Positions 16,242 to 24,725 are shown, numbered from the stretch's first letter. The stretch: DNA of 55,221 nt from Bacilli bacterium (GCA_017651565.1 JAGCCQ010000060.1:1-55221); one strand, 5' to 3'. Notes: generated from the letters alone by a model not told the origin. Numbers and translations: made by a program.

Positions 16242-16838
16242 TTAATATTTATTGTCGTCAATATAAATACCAATTGGTCTACTCCTATCTTGAAAGTTGG
16301 CGAATATCTTCGTTCCATTAGGCAAAACACCATATAAATTTTGTTGACGTGTGTGACTGCGTCTAGAATTAAATAGAGCTTGACTATTAACTATTTCATC
16401 TTCTACAACTAAAGCGTTTTGGCTTCTTTTTCTAAATAGAACAACGGTGTAACCCTCGATTTCTTTAACAATAAGTTTTCTTCTCAAAACTATAATCACA
16501 GTATAAATAGCAAAGCTAACATACATGATTATCGGAAACCAAAATAAATGATCAGAACTATCTAAATAAGAATTACCAATTGCGATAATAGGAAGAAGAA
16601 TAAATGGCAAAGCCAATAAGAGTATAATTAAAAGGTCAGCTACCTTGCTTAATATTGCTTTTTTTCTCCATTTTCCTACCCACGACGAATCTCTTGGAGT
16701 TGGAGTTAATTCCTCTTTTTCTTCCTCGAACATTTTGTTGATATCATTAATTCCTTCAGTAGGAGAACCACAATTTGGGCAAAACTTCTCGTCTGCATTT
16801 ATTTGCTGCCCACAATATGGGCACTTGATTTTTTCCAT
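16242..16838 (-). CDS. Zinc-ribbon/two-TM paralogue 1
   Basis: Member of a six-gene tandem family of unknown function. The 198 residues have an N-terminal zinc ribbon (CPYCG at 6-10, CPNCG at 20-24), a linker with acidic run EEEKEELTP, the family motif SSWVGKWRKK just before the membrane, two hydrophobic segments (about 68-92 and 98-118), and the conserved C-terminal domain (GYTVVLFRKRSQNALVVEDE, VLPNGTKIF, IGIYIDD). With two membrane passes both ends should be cytoplasmic. It lies 28 bases after paralogue 2 without its own promoter element and ends the cluster at a strong terminator. Confidence 0.8.
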   Translation of the reverse strand: MEKIKCPYCGQQINADEKFCPNCGSPTEGINDINKMFEEEKEELTPTPRDSSWVGKWRKKAILSKVADLLIILLLALPFILLPIIAIGNSYLDSSDHLFWFPIIMYVSFAIYTVIIVLRRKLIVKEIEGYTVVLFRKRSQNALVVEDEIVNSQALFNSRRSHTRQQNLYGVLPNGTKIFANFQDRSRPIGIYIDDNKY

Positions 16839-16866
16839 ATGATATAAACCCTAGTTGTTAAATACT

Positions 16867-17499
16867 TTACATTTCTTTTTTCTTAAGAACTCTATCTTTT
16901 CCTACATGAATCTTAATTCCTGGGCGGAATTCAACCCAGATGTTTTTACCATTAGGAAGAGTTCCTTTTAAAGTTCTAAGATCAGAATAAAATCTATTAC
17001 TAACATATTTTTGTTCATCTAAAACTACATCATCACATACTAAAAAGTTAAAATTCCCGTATTGTGCGACAAGAATATTAAAACCATCAACTTTTGCTTG
17101 GTAAAATTTCTTTCTAGTAATTTCAAAAATAAGCACTAAGCCAATAACAGCAAAAACTATTGAAAAAATGATGCATAAACTTATTTGTGCTTTTACAAAG
17201 TCTCTCCCAAGATAGTTCCCGTCTCCATGTATGGAAGCAATAGTTGTAACTATCATAACGATTATAATTACTGAAAAAATTATGCCAGTGCCAATAGCAA
17301 GTTCAGTGTTGTGTGGAATTTGTTTATTTTTCCATTTTAAAATCCACTCATCACTTTTATTTCCTCGAATTGTAGGATCAAAATAATCCCCTGATTTAGG
17401 CTGTTCATTTTTTTCTTTTAAAACACGCCCACAGTAAGGACATTCCTCATGCTCATCTACGAGAAGAGCACCACAGTAAGGACATACAAAATCTTCCAT
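16867..17499 (-). CDS. Zinc-ribbon/two-TM paralogue 2
   Basis: The start is set at 17499 (MEDFVCPYCG), 8 bases after GGGGG, in line with the other members; 210 residues. Zinc ribbon CPYCG/CPYCG, linker with DYFDPTIRGN, motif DEWILKWKNKQI, two hydrophobic segments (about 69-92, 106-129) and the C-terminal domain VDGFNILVAQYGNFNFLVCD, DEQKYVSN, LKGTLPNGKNIWVEF. A promoter with the shared upstream element precedes it, and paralogue 1 follows in the same transcript. The basic C-terminus (VLKKKEM) differs from the others. Confidence 0.8.
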   Translation of the reverse strand: MEDFVCPYCGALLVDEHEECPYCGRVLKEKNEQPKSGDYFDPTIRGNKSDEWILKWKNKQIPHNTELAIGTGIIFSVIIIVMIVTTIASIHGDGNYLGRDFVKAQISLCIIFSIVFAVIGLVLIFEITRKKFYQAKVDGFNILVAQYGNFNFLVCDDVVLDEQKYVSNRFYSDLRTLKGTLPNGKNIWVEFRPGIKIHVGKDRVLKKKEM

Positions 17500-17541
17500 A
17501 ATAAACACCCCCTATATTCATGATTATATTAAATGATTTTT

Positions 17542-17588
17542 ATTATATAAAAATATGCTCCTGATGCGGAATCGTGGCAACAACTTTT
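17542..17588 (-). repeat. Shared promoter element, copy A
   Basis: Conserved block at 17556-17588, written on the plus strand as CCTGATGCGGAATCGTGGCA followed by ACAACTTTT. On the minus strand it lies just upstream of a TATAAT box (17542-17547) that would drive paralogues 2 and 1. Within it TGATGCGGAA and a TGATGGCAAC-like half are 10 bp apart. Confidence 0.75.
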
Positions 17589-17603
17589 ATATAGTTTAAT
17601 TTT

Positions 17604-18194
17604 TTAATGATTCTTGTCTTTTAATTCTAATATCCTAATTTCTGGATAAAACTCAGCTAAAACTTTTTCTCCATTTGGAAGAGAACCTTGCAAAGCATAA
17701 CTACGGTTACGACCTCTAATAGTTAAATACTTTTGTTCATCCAATACTTTATTATTACAAACTAAAAAGTGGTGACGTCCATATTTTGCAGCCAAAATTG
17801 TGAAACCATCTATTATTTTCACTGCAAATTTCTTTTTTGTTTCTTCTCTCCAAACAATAGCGATACCACCAACGGTAAAGAGACCTATAAGAATAACACC
17901 AATTATTTCTAATGCACTATCAACGCCATCAAAAAGAATGCTTAAAGAAACACCAGCAAAAAAAGCTACAAAATATATAATGTAGATAGCTGAAATTAAA
18001 TAATTTTCTCTAAGTTGCTTTGATTTCCATTGCTCAACCCAATCGTCACATGGCATTTCGTCAATGTTAGATTTAAAAGCTTCTTGTGACACTAACTGTT
18101 TATTGTCTTCTTTTAAAGACTCACCACAATATGGACAAACAGTATAATCGTAGAAGAATTCAGCGCCACAATATGGACATTTATTCTTTTCCAT
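17604..18194 (-). CDS. Zinc-ribbon/two-TM paralogue 3
   Basis: Of 196 residues, the first ~65 are almost identical to paralogue 4 (MEKNKCPYCGAEFFYDYTVC, then PYCGESLKEDNKQLVSQ), including the motif CDDWVEQWKSKQL. The two membrane segments (about 67-90, 94-113) differ completely from paralogue 4, and the C-terminal domain (IDGFTILAAKYGRHHFLVCN, LDEQKYLT, LQGSLPNGEKVLAEFYPEI) is again close. GGGGG lies 8 bases before the ATG. The pattern suggests recent duplication with later conversion of the ends. Confidence 0.8.
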   Translation of the reverse strand: MEKNKCPYCGAEFFYDYTVCPYCGESLKEDNKQLVSQEAFKSNIDEMPCDDWVEQWKSKQLRENYLISAIYIIYFVAFFAGVSLSILFDGVDSALEIIGVILIGLFTVGGIAIVWREETKKKFAVKIIDGFTILAAKYGRHHFLVCNNKVLDEQKYLTIRGRNRSYALQGSLPNGEKVLAEFYPEIRILELKDKNH

Positions 18195-18236
18195 AACTAA
18201 TACCCCCTATTTCCAACATTATATTAATAATTTTTT

Positions 18237-18280
18237 ATTATACAATAATGACCCTGATGCGGAATGATGGCAACAACTTT
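18237..18280 (-). repeat. Shared promoter element, copy B
   Basis: Block at 18249-18280 (plus strand TGACCCTGATGCGGAATGAT then GGCAACAACTTT), identical to copy C over its core. A TATAAT box on the minus strand (18237-18242) follows 6 bases later and would drive paralogue 3. No good -35 hexamer is present, as expected for an activator-dependent promoter. Confidence 0.75.
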
Positions 18281-18302
18281 CATATGATTTATTTTCAAAA
18301 TC

Positions 18303-18884
18303 TTAGCCTTTTATTTCAAGTATTCTAATTTCTGGATAAAACTCAGCTAAAAGTAATTGACCATTTGGAAGACGGCCTTGCAAAGAATGCATATCGCTAC
18401 CGCCTCTATGTGTAAAATACTTTTGATCATCTAATACTTTATTATCACAAACTAAAAAGTTATGATGACCATATTTGGCGGCTAAAACTGTGAAACCATC
18501 TATTTTTCTTACCGCAAATCTCTTTTTTGTGAGTTCTCGTACAACAAAGAAGCTACAAGCCAAACAAGTAATACCTATTATAAGGTCGCTTACTATTTCA
18601 AGTGTATAACCACCATCAATAGAATGGATGGAAAATACCCCAACGGCAAAAATAGATGTCAAAAGCGCAACCAATATAAACGAGAAGAAATAATTCTCTC
18701 CAAGCTGTTTTGATTTCCATTGCTCAACCCAACCGTCACATGGCATTTCGTCAATGTTAGATTTAAAAGTTTCTTGTGACACTAACTGTTTATTGTCTTC
18801 TTTTAAAGACTCACCACAATATGGACAAACAGTATAATCGTAGAAGAATTCAGCGCCACAATATGGACATTTAATTTTCTCCAT
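18303..18884 (-). CDS. Zinc-ribbon/two-TM paralogue 4
   Basis: The 193 residues carry a zinc ribbon (CPYCG at 6-10 and 20-24), motif CDGWVEQWKSKQL, two hydrophobic segments (about 66-89, 95-115) and the C-terminal domain IDGFTVLAAKYGHHNFLVCD, LDDQKYFTHRG, LQGRLPNGQLLLAEFYPEI. Its first ~65 codons match paralogue 3 nearly base for base. GGGGGG lies 8 bases before the ATG and the shared element with TATAAA lies upstream. Function unknown; likely membrane-bound and cytoplasm-facing. Confidence 0.8.
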   Translation of the reverse strand: MEKIKCPYCGAEFFYDYTVCPYCGESLKEDNKQLVSQETFKSNIDEMPCDGWVEQWKSKQLGENYFFSFILVALLTSIFAVGVFSIHSIDGGYTLEIVSDLIIGITCLACSFFVVRELTKKRFAVRKIDGFTVLAAKYGHHNFLVCDNKVLDDQKYFTHRGGSDMHSLQGRLPNGQLLLAEFYPEIRILEIKG

Positions 18885-18929
18885 AACTAATACCCCCCTA
18901 TTTCCAAGATTATGTTAATAATTTTTTAT

Positions 18930-18973
18930 TTTATAAAAAATGACCCTGATGCGGAATGATGGCAACAACTTTT
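18930..18973 (-). repeat. Shared promoter element, copy C
   Basis: Block at 18941-18973 with the same core as copy B. A TATAAA box on the minus strand (18930-18935) is 5-6 bases downstream and would drive paralogue 4. The distance from the element to the -10 box is nearly constant in the three copies. Confidence 0.75.
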
Positions 18974-18994
18974 TTATAAACATTATTTAAGTAA

Positions 18995-19576
18995 CTATTT
19001 TGTATTGTTTTCTTCTTCTACAATGCGAATAGATATTGAATCAAATTCAACTCTAATCTTAGTTCTATCTGGTAGTTCACCAATAAGAGGCTCATCTTTC
19101 ACGCCATCATCTGAATAGACTCTATCTTTTTCTAGGGCGAGCAATTTATCGTCACAGACTAAAAAGACATTTCCTCCAGATATATAAACCAAAACTGTAT
19201 ACCCATGAATTTCTTTAACTAAACTTCTTTTTTTCAAATATCTTATTACGATTTTTGGTATTGCTGCAGAAAGAAGAAAAAGATATAAAGTCATAAATAA
19301 TAACTCGAAAAATATCAACCCTTCATAAGTATTTCTAGCGAATGTATCTATAATTCCCCAAACGCAAAAAGCAATCGATCCTAGATAAACTAAAATAGCT
19401 AAAGAGACTACCACGTAACTACTCCATAATCTTTTATGTTTCCATTTTTCTACCCAGTCACTACTGATTGGTTTGCTATTGTAACTATCTTTTTCAACAT
19501 TAATTTTTGCGCCACAAAAAGAACAAGTATCTTCTATAGATTCATTAATTTCATTGCCGCATCTTGGACATTTCAT
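18995..19576 (-). CDS. Zinc-ribbon/two-TM paralogue 5
   Basis: The 193 residues are a diverged member: zinc ribbon MKCPRCGNEINES...CSFCG, a shorter linker, motif SSDWVEKWKHKRL, two hydrophobic segments (about 53-77, 84-106) and C-terminal domain IHGYTVLVYISGGNVFLVCD, LIGELPDRTKIRVEF. It follows paralogue 6 by 19 bases, so the two share a transcript. The ribosome site AGGTGAAG is some 10 bases from the ATG. No copy of the shared promoter element is found in front of it. Confidence 0.8.
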   Translation of the reverse strand: MKCPRCGNEINESIEDTCSFCGAKINVEKDSYNSKPISSDWVEKWKHKRLWSSYVVVSLAILVYLGSIAFCVWGIIDTFARNTYEGLIFFELLFMTLYLFLLSAAIPKIVIRYLKKRSLVKEIHGYTVLVYISGGNVFLVCDDKLLALEKDRVYSDDGVKDEPLIGELPDRTKIRVEFDSISIRIVEEENNTK

Positions 19577-19595
19577 ATTTTTAAGGCTTCACCTA

Positions 19596-20225
19596 TTAGT
19601 CATTAGAAACTTGGTTCATTAAAACAAACTTTTTACCATCATAATGAGCTAATACTTTTTTATTATTTGGTAGTCTACCTAATAAGTCTTTACTATCTTT
19701 TAAACTTTTTGCAGACACCTCATCAATTTCAGGAGTGTCTAAATTAAGAAATAAACACACTGTTGAAGGATCTAGTATAGTATCTTTATTAACTACAGGA
19801 AGTAAACCCATAAACTTTTTAGCAACTACTTTATCTTCAATAACCAAATAACCGAATAGTCCTTGATACACTAAAACGTTATATTCATCATAAACCCTAA
19901 TACTAACTTGATATCTAAGTACAGACATTATGAAAATATATAAAGCAATTAATGATAAGAAGAACAAAACTCCAGTAAGCGATTTAATTGTGGAAGTAAA
20001 ATAAGTTTTAACTAAAACAACAGATAAAACATTTAAACCAACAAAAATCACAATAGAAAGAATTCTTACTAATAGTAATTTCGTTTTCCATGAATCCGTC
20101 CAATTTGGATTAACACTAGTATTTATTACATTAGAATTCTTAACTGATTGAGACCCACAATATGGACAAGTTGTTAAATCATCCCTAATATCAATATTAC
20201 AATTTGGACATTTAATTCTAGCCAT
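19596..20225 (-). CDS. Zinc-ribbon/two-TM paralogue 6
   Basis: First gene of the cluster in transcription order. The 209 residues have the zinc ribbon CPNCN/CPYCG, motif PNWTDSWKTKLL, two hydrophobic segments (about 51-74, 78-98) and the C-terminal domain YDEYNVLVYQGLFGYLVIED with an insertion of about 20 residues before LLGRLPNNKKVLAHYDG. GGGGG is 6 bases before the ATG. The gap to the DUF3021 gene holds that gene's terminator and a weak promoter, but no clear copy of the shared element. Confidence 0.8.
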   Translation of the reverse strand: MARIKCPNCNIDIRDDLTTCPYCGSQSVKNSNVINTSVNPNWTDSWKTKLLLVRILSIVIFVGLNVLSVVLVKTYFTSTIKSLTGVLFFLSLIALYIFIMSVLRYQVSIRVYDEYNVLVYQGLFGYLVIEDKVVAKKFMGLLPVVNKDTILDPSTVCLFLNLDTPEIDEVSAKSLKDSKDLLGRLPNNKKVLAHYDGKKFVLMNQVSND

Positions 20226-20295
20226 GTGGTTCCCCCTAATTTTTATTAATTATATTAAAGGAATACGCAAAAAATTAAAAGTTTTACCTTTTTAT

Positions 20296-20325
20296 AAATA
20301 AAAAGCTTGGGTTTACCAAGCCTTT
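20296..20325 (-). terminator. Terminator of the LytTR-DUF3021 operon
   Basis: Minus-strand stem AAGGCTTGG/CCCAAGCTT with TAAA loop, followed by TTTTTATTT. It separates the regulator pair from the zinc-ribbon cluster. Confidence 0.85.
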
Positions 20326-20335
20326 AAACTTTTAA

Positions 20336-20806
20336 TTATTCTTTTGCGTCTTCCTTAGTTTTAACGTTATGTAACGCTTTATTAATACTATCTGAATGTT
20401 TCTTATCAATCATTGTAGTGATAATCCATACACCTACATAGATAATAATAAATATAATCGCTACAGTAATCATTCCAGAAGGTTCTCTCCACCACTTAAA
20501 TAAAAATCCTTCTCCAAAAACAATAACTAGTAATAATACTAAGTGAATAACACATCTAACGATAAACTCATTCTTAGTTAATTCATGTTTAGACATAAAC
20601 ACTAATGTACATAATGATGTAGGTATAGATATTCCAAATACTTGGAAAGGGAATGCCCAATCAAACGACTGCGCTATATCTCCATTAGCTAGATATGATA
20701 TAAAACCTAACATACCTAATAAAAACAAAAGGAGAACAGTAATTAATTGAAACTGAGTAATAACATCTTTAAATGCTTCTTTTATAAATTCTTTATTTTT
20801 ATTCAT
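20336..20806 (-). CDS. DUF3021 family four-TM protein
   Basis: The 156 residues have four hydrophobic segments (about 20-38, 49-68, 82-102, 110-133) and the short charged ends typical of DUF3021. Such proteins are nearly always encoded next to a LytTR regulator and are thought to restrain or tune it from the membrane. It follows the LytTR gene by 23 bases with AAGGAG before its ATG and ends in a terminator. The pairing with LytTR supports the assignment more than any single motif. Confidence 0.8.
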   Translation of the reverse strand: MNKNKEFIKEAFKDVITQFQLITVLLLFLLGMLGFISYLANGDIAQSFDWAFPFQVFGISIPTSLCTLVFMSKHELTKNEFIVRCVIHLVLLLVIVFGEGFLFKWWREPSGMITVAIIFIIIYVGVWIITTMIDKKHSDSINKALHNVKTKEDAKE

Positions 20807-20829
20807 AACTCTTTACAGTATCTCCTTTC

Positions 20830-21282
20830 TTATATACCTAATATCTTCTTTAAATTAGGAACATACTGACGCGAAATGATGATTCGCTCATCATTTATTA
20901 GCCTTGCTTCAAAACGCCCGTTAAACGCTGGAGAAACGTAATTAATCTTAGAGGCATGGAGTATCATTGACTTGCTACATCTAAAGAAAGAAGTACCTGC
21001 GAGTATTTCTTCTATTTCATAGAGTTTTAATTTGGATTCGAAGAAATCATCTGCACAATAAATAAAAGTCTTATTCTCTGTAGCTTCGATATAGAGAATA
21101 TCTTTTAGCTTAATTGTGTAGATTTGTTCATCTTTAGTGCCTACTAATGAAGTTGGTTTAGCTTCACTAGCTTGAAGTTTCTTCATAAGTTCTAAAACTT
21201 CAGGAGTAATTTCGTGACACTTGATGACTACCTCTTCAGTGTCATCTTTATCTATAGTTTCCACTCTTACCTTAATCATTCT
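20830..21282 (-). CDS. LytTR-domain DNA-binding regulator
   Basis: The start at 21282 (MIKVRVETIDKDD) is chosen because GGAG lies 6 bases before it; 150 residues. After a short N-terminal region comes a complete LytTR domain: IYTIKLKDILYIEATENKTF (about 57-76), KLKLYEIEEILAGTSFFRCS, KSMILHASKINYVSPAFNGRF and LINDERIIISRQYVPNLKKI. There is no receiver domain, as in other LytTR-DUF3021 pairs. These regulators act on nearby genes by binding direct repeats, which makes the zinc-ribbon promoters likely targets. Confidence 0.9.
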   Translation of the reverse strand, partial: RMIKVRVETIDKDDTEEVVIKCHEITPEVLELMKKLQASEAKPTSLVGTKDEQIYTIKLKDILYIEATENKTFIYCADDFFESKLKLYEIEEILAGTSFFRCSKSMILHASKINYVSPAFNGRFEARLINDERIIISRQYVPNLKKILGI

Positions 21283-21382
21283 TTTCTCCATGACCACTAT
21301 AAAACATTTAAAGTTTTATTCAAAATCAAAATTAGTAAGTTGCAAAAATGAGTATGTAAGATACAGATTTTTGCTTGTTTTA

Positions 21383-21994
21383 CTATTTGATATGGTCCAA
21401 ATAGAACAATTTTTCCTCAATAATTGGCGAAGCAAAAATTAATCCACAAGCAGCCAATGTTAAAAGTCCACACCAAACAGAGCCTCTTGCTCTAACTTCC
21501 CAAAACTCATCATAATATACGTAACCAAACAAATCTTTTACTGTATCCATCATTAGTTGTTTAGAAAGTATAGGTGTTAAAAATAATAAAATTGAACAAA
21601 TTAACAATAACGAAGCAAAAACAATTAAAATCTTTTTCTTTTTAAGTGGATCCATAAGTTGCGCTGTAACAAGAATTGAACCAATACCGATTAATAACGA
21701 AATAACGACAGTAATAATTGTTATAGGCACACAACCAACCTTCATATAGACTAATTCTTTCACACAAGTTTCACTAGCTTTGCTAAGAACAGGCTTCATC
21801 AATGGACTTCTTACTTCATACGCTAGTTCAGAATTACCGAAAATAAGATGATTAAAGGTAAACTCATAGAATTTACCACCACCGACATCATATTTAATGC
21901 TTCCTGACATGTTGATAGCAATAATAATTATAATTATTAAAAGAGCAAATGCGCCTATGCAAGGAATTGTGTCACGTCTAATTTTTTTAAACAT
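21383..21994 (-). CDS. Four-TM membrane protein, unknown
   Basis: Of 203 residues, an N-terminal basic stretch (MFKKIRRDTIP) leads into a first membrane helix (about 12-30), an outer loop of ~65 residues with two Cys and many polar residues (FTFNHLIFGNSELAYEVRSP), then three more helices (about 90-113, 122-142, 172-190). The C-terminus EEKLFYLDHIK is charged. No family is recognised. AAAGGAG lies 6 bases before the ATG. It is on the strand of the LytTR gene, 100 bases upstream, without a visible terminator between, so cotranscription is possible. Confidence 0.6.
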   Translation of the reverse strand: MFKKIRRDTIPCIGAFALLIIIIIIAINMSGSIKYDVGGGKFYEFTFNHLIFGNSELAYEVRSPLMKPVLSKASETCVKELVYMKVGCVPITIITVVISLLIGIGSILVTAQLMDPLKKKKILIVFASLLLICSILLFLTPILSKQLMMDTVKDLFGYVYYDEFWEVRARGSVWCGLLTLAACGLIFASPIIEEKLFYLDHIK

Positions 21995-22107
21995 AATTAT
22001 CTCCTTTGATTAATTAATTTTCTTAATAAAATGCACTCTGAATAATCTTATATCCATAGAATTAATTTCCGTTTTAATTTCCAATATTTTTTATGATCTA
22101 ATAGTAG

Positions 22108-22923
22108 CTATAACAAAAAGTTTTTTTCTTTAAGTTTTCTATCAGCTTTTTCTATTGTTTTCTTTTCAAGCAAGAAAATAGCTACGACGAATAATAGAAG
22201 TAGTTCTAAAGAAATATCTGTTTTAAATAAATTTAATCTTGCAACACAACCTTTAAAATTGTGATTAACTAGATTCCAATCTAGATAAGCACTCATCTCT
22301 TCTAATTTAGGGTTGTTATTGGTTTTACTTATATAATCCTTATTAAATATAGCAATACCATCTTCATGTTTAAGAAGAAACATATTAGTCTTGTTATCTT
22401 CTAAATAGATATCCAATTCATCATCCATATATACAGTGCATACTGGATTCTCTTCTTTATCATAAATAATCACTCTTATATCATCTTCATCATCCACGTG
22501 TTTAATGTAGTAAGAATAATCGTGATCATTCATTCTATAAATATCATCTTCATGAATAATTTCTAATACATCATCATCTAGAAAATTTGCTAAACAAATA
22601 GCATTATCTAAGTCATCTGTTAAATCGTTAGTGATTGTTACAACAGGTTCATTTTCATTTGGACATAATTCTTTTCTTTTATGTTCTAGCGAAGAATAGA
22701 AATCAAAATGTCTCTTAAGTTTTCTAGAAATAGCATTACGCATATATGTTATGTATTTTAAATCCATTAAGATCTTTTGAACTTCTTTTAATGAATCGCT
22801 ATACCTAATAGCACGTATGCATGATTTTTTAAAATCATCTAAATCAAAATAAGAATCATTAACAGAGTAAGAAACGTTATCGAATATTTTACTGATGTCG
22901 GTTAGAAATTTCTTGTGAAACAT
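22108..22923 (-). CDS. Acidic protein with a C-terminal membrane helix, unknown
   Basis: The 271 residues split into a basic helical N-terminal third (to about residue 85), a very acidic middle rich in DDD and EDD clusters (NDLTDDLDNAICLANFLDDD, HVDDEDDIRVIIYDKEEN) and a single hydrophobic segment near 240-252 (ISLELLLLFVVAIFLL) followed by a basic tail. It looks tail-anchored with the bulk in the cytoplasm. Unrecognised. It starts 20 bases after the stop of the large lipoprotein gene upstream, so the two are probably one transcript. Confidence 0.6.
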   Translation of the reverse strand: MFHKKFLTDISKIFDNVSYSVNDSYFDLDDFKKSCIRAIRYSDSLKEVQKILMDLKYITYMRNAISRKLKRHFDFYSSLEHKRKELCPNENEPVVTITNDLTDDLDNAICLANFLDDDVLEIIHEDDIYRMNDHDYSYYIKHVDDEDDIRVIIYDKEENPVCTVYMDDELDIYLEDNKTNMFLLKHEDGIAIFNKDYISKTNNNPKLEEMSAYLDWNLVNHNFKGCVARLNLFKTDISLELLLLFVVAIFLLEKKTIEKADRKLKEKNFLL

Positions 22924-22943
22924 AGTTAAATTTTTCCAATTAA

Positions 22944-24605
22944 TTATTTCTCAGTTTTTTCAAGAAAGAAATAACTATAAGAGCCATCTTCTCCAATTCT
23001 AAATAAAGCCCAATTGCCTAAAGTAAAAATAAGAGACACTTTTTCTACAGTAGATGATTTAAATGTACACACTACATTTCCGTTAGAAAAATAGACGCCC
23101 TTTGAATTTACAATCAAACCATAATTATTGACCAAGCTCAAATTTGATGAGTCTACTTCAAGATTTGTACCTTTTCCTACTACTTTTAAAGCCTTAGTTT
23201 GTGGATCTTCTTTTACTTTAATATGTTCCCCAAAATAACTATTTGTAGAAATCATTTTGTATGCATCTGTTGGATTTTCAATATAATCAACAAAATTAGA
23301 TCTTTCGCAAATATAATAATTTCCGTTTGAATCAATGAAAATTATTTCATTTTTTAAAATATTTTTAACAGATAGATCATTCATAATCTTTCTTTCATCT
23401 TTAGTGCAGAGGTAGTAATCCCCAGAGAAGTTGCATAAAACAGCATCCTTATCTATTTTATAAACTGATCCTCTAAAGCCATCATAAACGAACGAATTAT
23501 TAAATGAGAGATTTTCTTTCGCAATAGAGCATAATGTTACACCATCTTTTTCTCTCTTATCGTTAAGTTCATTATAAATAATATATGTATATTGGTATTT
23601 ATCTCCATACTCAACGACTTTTGCACTATTAATAAAATATTTAAAGTCGTCATCGTACGAAACCTTTCCATTTTCTAAGTTTATTTCTAAACACTTGCAT
23701 TTATAACTCTCTTTGCTACTTTTTTCATTTTGGTTTTCATAATATACTTCTGATTCAAAGAAACAAAGTTTCTTTTCAAATCTAAAAGAATCTGGATACT
23801 TAAAGCCAAAAGAATCAATATATACAGAGTTAAGATATTTCTTATCTTTATCATAAACATTAACAATATCTGAATTTTGAATAACATATGAGAAGATTTC
23901 CCCATCCTTGTCGTAAACAGGGACTAAATCTTTTAATGAATTACTTAGATTTGAACGTGCATTATCAAATTCGGTTTTCTCCACATTTGAAACACTGTAT
24001 GATTTATTTTTTAAAGAATACTTAAAATACGAATAAAAGCTTAAATCTTGTCGAATACTTACATATGTAGTTTCTCCACGAGTAAAAGTCTCATCATAAT
24101 TAATATCTTTCAAAGTGTCTACGTTTACCTTTTTTAGAATGTTACCAAAACAATCTATATAAATTACTTGATCATATCCACTATTTGAATTTTGTCCAAA
24201 AATAATAATTGGATAGCCCTGTGAATAAAGAACTGGAATTGCTGATATACTTGAAATGGTAGAACCAGCAGAAACTACGCCAGTACCAACCTTATACGAA
24301 ACATCTTTTTCGTGATTTACTCTTCTAAGATAATAATCTCCTGAAGTATTGTCATAGCAAACATACATTTCACTTCCAGCACAATTAACTGACACAAAGT
24401 CACTTGAAGCTGAATCTGGAATATAGCTTTTTAAAGTATAATTTTTTTCTGCTTCTGAATCATCATAGGCAATATCTTTTAATTGATCGAAACTAACTGT
24501 TGTGTCTCTATCATATGTATCACCAAAATGGTTCTTTTCTCTACCACAAGCACTTATTGTCATTAACATGCACATAAGAGCTGTTATTGTTTTGATTCTT
24601 TTCAT
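22944..24605 (-). CDS. Large lipoprotein, possibly beta-propeller-like
   Basis: A signal peptide II with lipobox ISAC (MKRIKTITALMCMLMTISAC; Cys 20) starts this 553-residue protein. The mature part alternates short hydrophobic strands with polar turns throughout, with phrases such as SGDYYLRRVN, FSGDYYLCTKDERK, DSNGNYYICERSNF and EDGSYSYFFLEKTEK that recur roughly every 50-60 residues. This is the look of a propeller or WD-like repeat protein, but the repeats are too weak to count. GGGGG lies 7 bases before the ATG. It precedes the acidic tail-anchored protein gene. Confidence 0.6.
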   Translation of the reverse strand: MKRIKTITALMCMLMTISACGREKNHFGDTYDRDTTVSFDQLKDIAYDDSEAEKNYTLKSYIPDSASSDFVSVNCAGSEMYVCYDNTSGDYYLRRVNHEKDVSYKVGTGVVSAGSTISSISAIPVLYSQGYPIIIFGQNSNSGYDQVIYIDCFGNILKKVNVDTLKDINYDETFTRGETTYVSIRQDLSFYSYFKYSLKNKSYSVSNVEKTEFDNARSNLSNSLKDLVPVYDKDGEIFSYVIQNSDIVNVYDKDKKYLNSVYIDSFGFKYPDSFRFEKKLCFFESEVYYENQNEKSSKESYKCKCLEINLENGKVSYDDDFKYFINSAKVVEYGDKYQYTYIIYNELNDKREKDGVTLCSIAKENLSFNNSFVYDGFRGSVYKIDKDAVLCNFSGDYYLCTKDERKIMNDLSVKNILKNEIIFIDSNGNYYICERSNFVDYIENPTDAYKMISTNSYFGEHIKVKEDPQTKALKVVGKGTNLEVDSSNLSLVNNYGLIVNSKGVYFSNGNVVCTFKSSTVEKVSLIFTLGNWALFRIGEDGSYSYFFLEKTEK

Positions 24606-24680
24606 ATTAGACCCCCGTCACAAACATTATAATTATTACAACATTTAAAATATTAAGCAAAGCATAATACTTTAAAATAA

Positions 24681-24712
24681 AGAAAAAGCTCGCTTATGAG
24701 AAGCGAGCCTAA
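24681..24712 (-). terminator. Terminator after the 24726-25505 lipoprotein gene
   Basis: Stem GCTCGCTT/AAGCGAGC with a 4-base loop, with A-run and T-run flanks. Confidence 0.8.
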
Positions 24713-24725
24713 TCAATTCTTTTAT

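Noticed and set aside
17542-18973. CRISPR-like or mobile repeat array
   Set aside because: Only three copies about 690 bases apart, each in a promoter position and separated by full genes; no spacers or cas genes.
21298-21382. Fourth copy of the shared promoter element before the LytTR gene
   Set aside because: Only short similarity (CATTTTTGCAAC) with different spacing; not enough to claim autoregulation.
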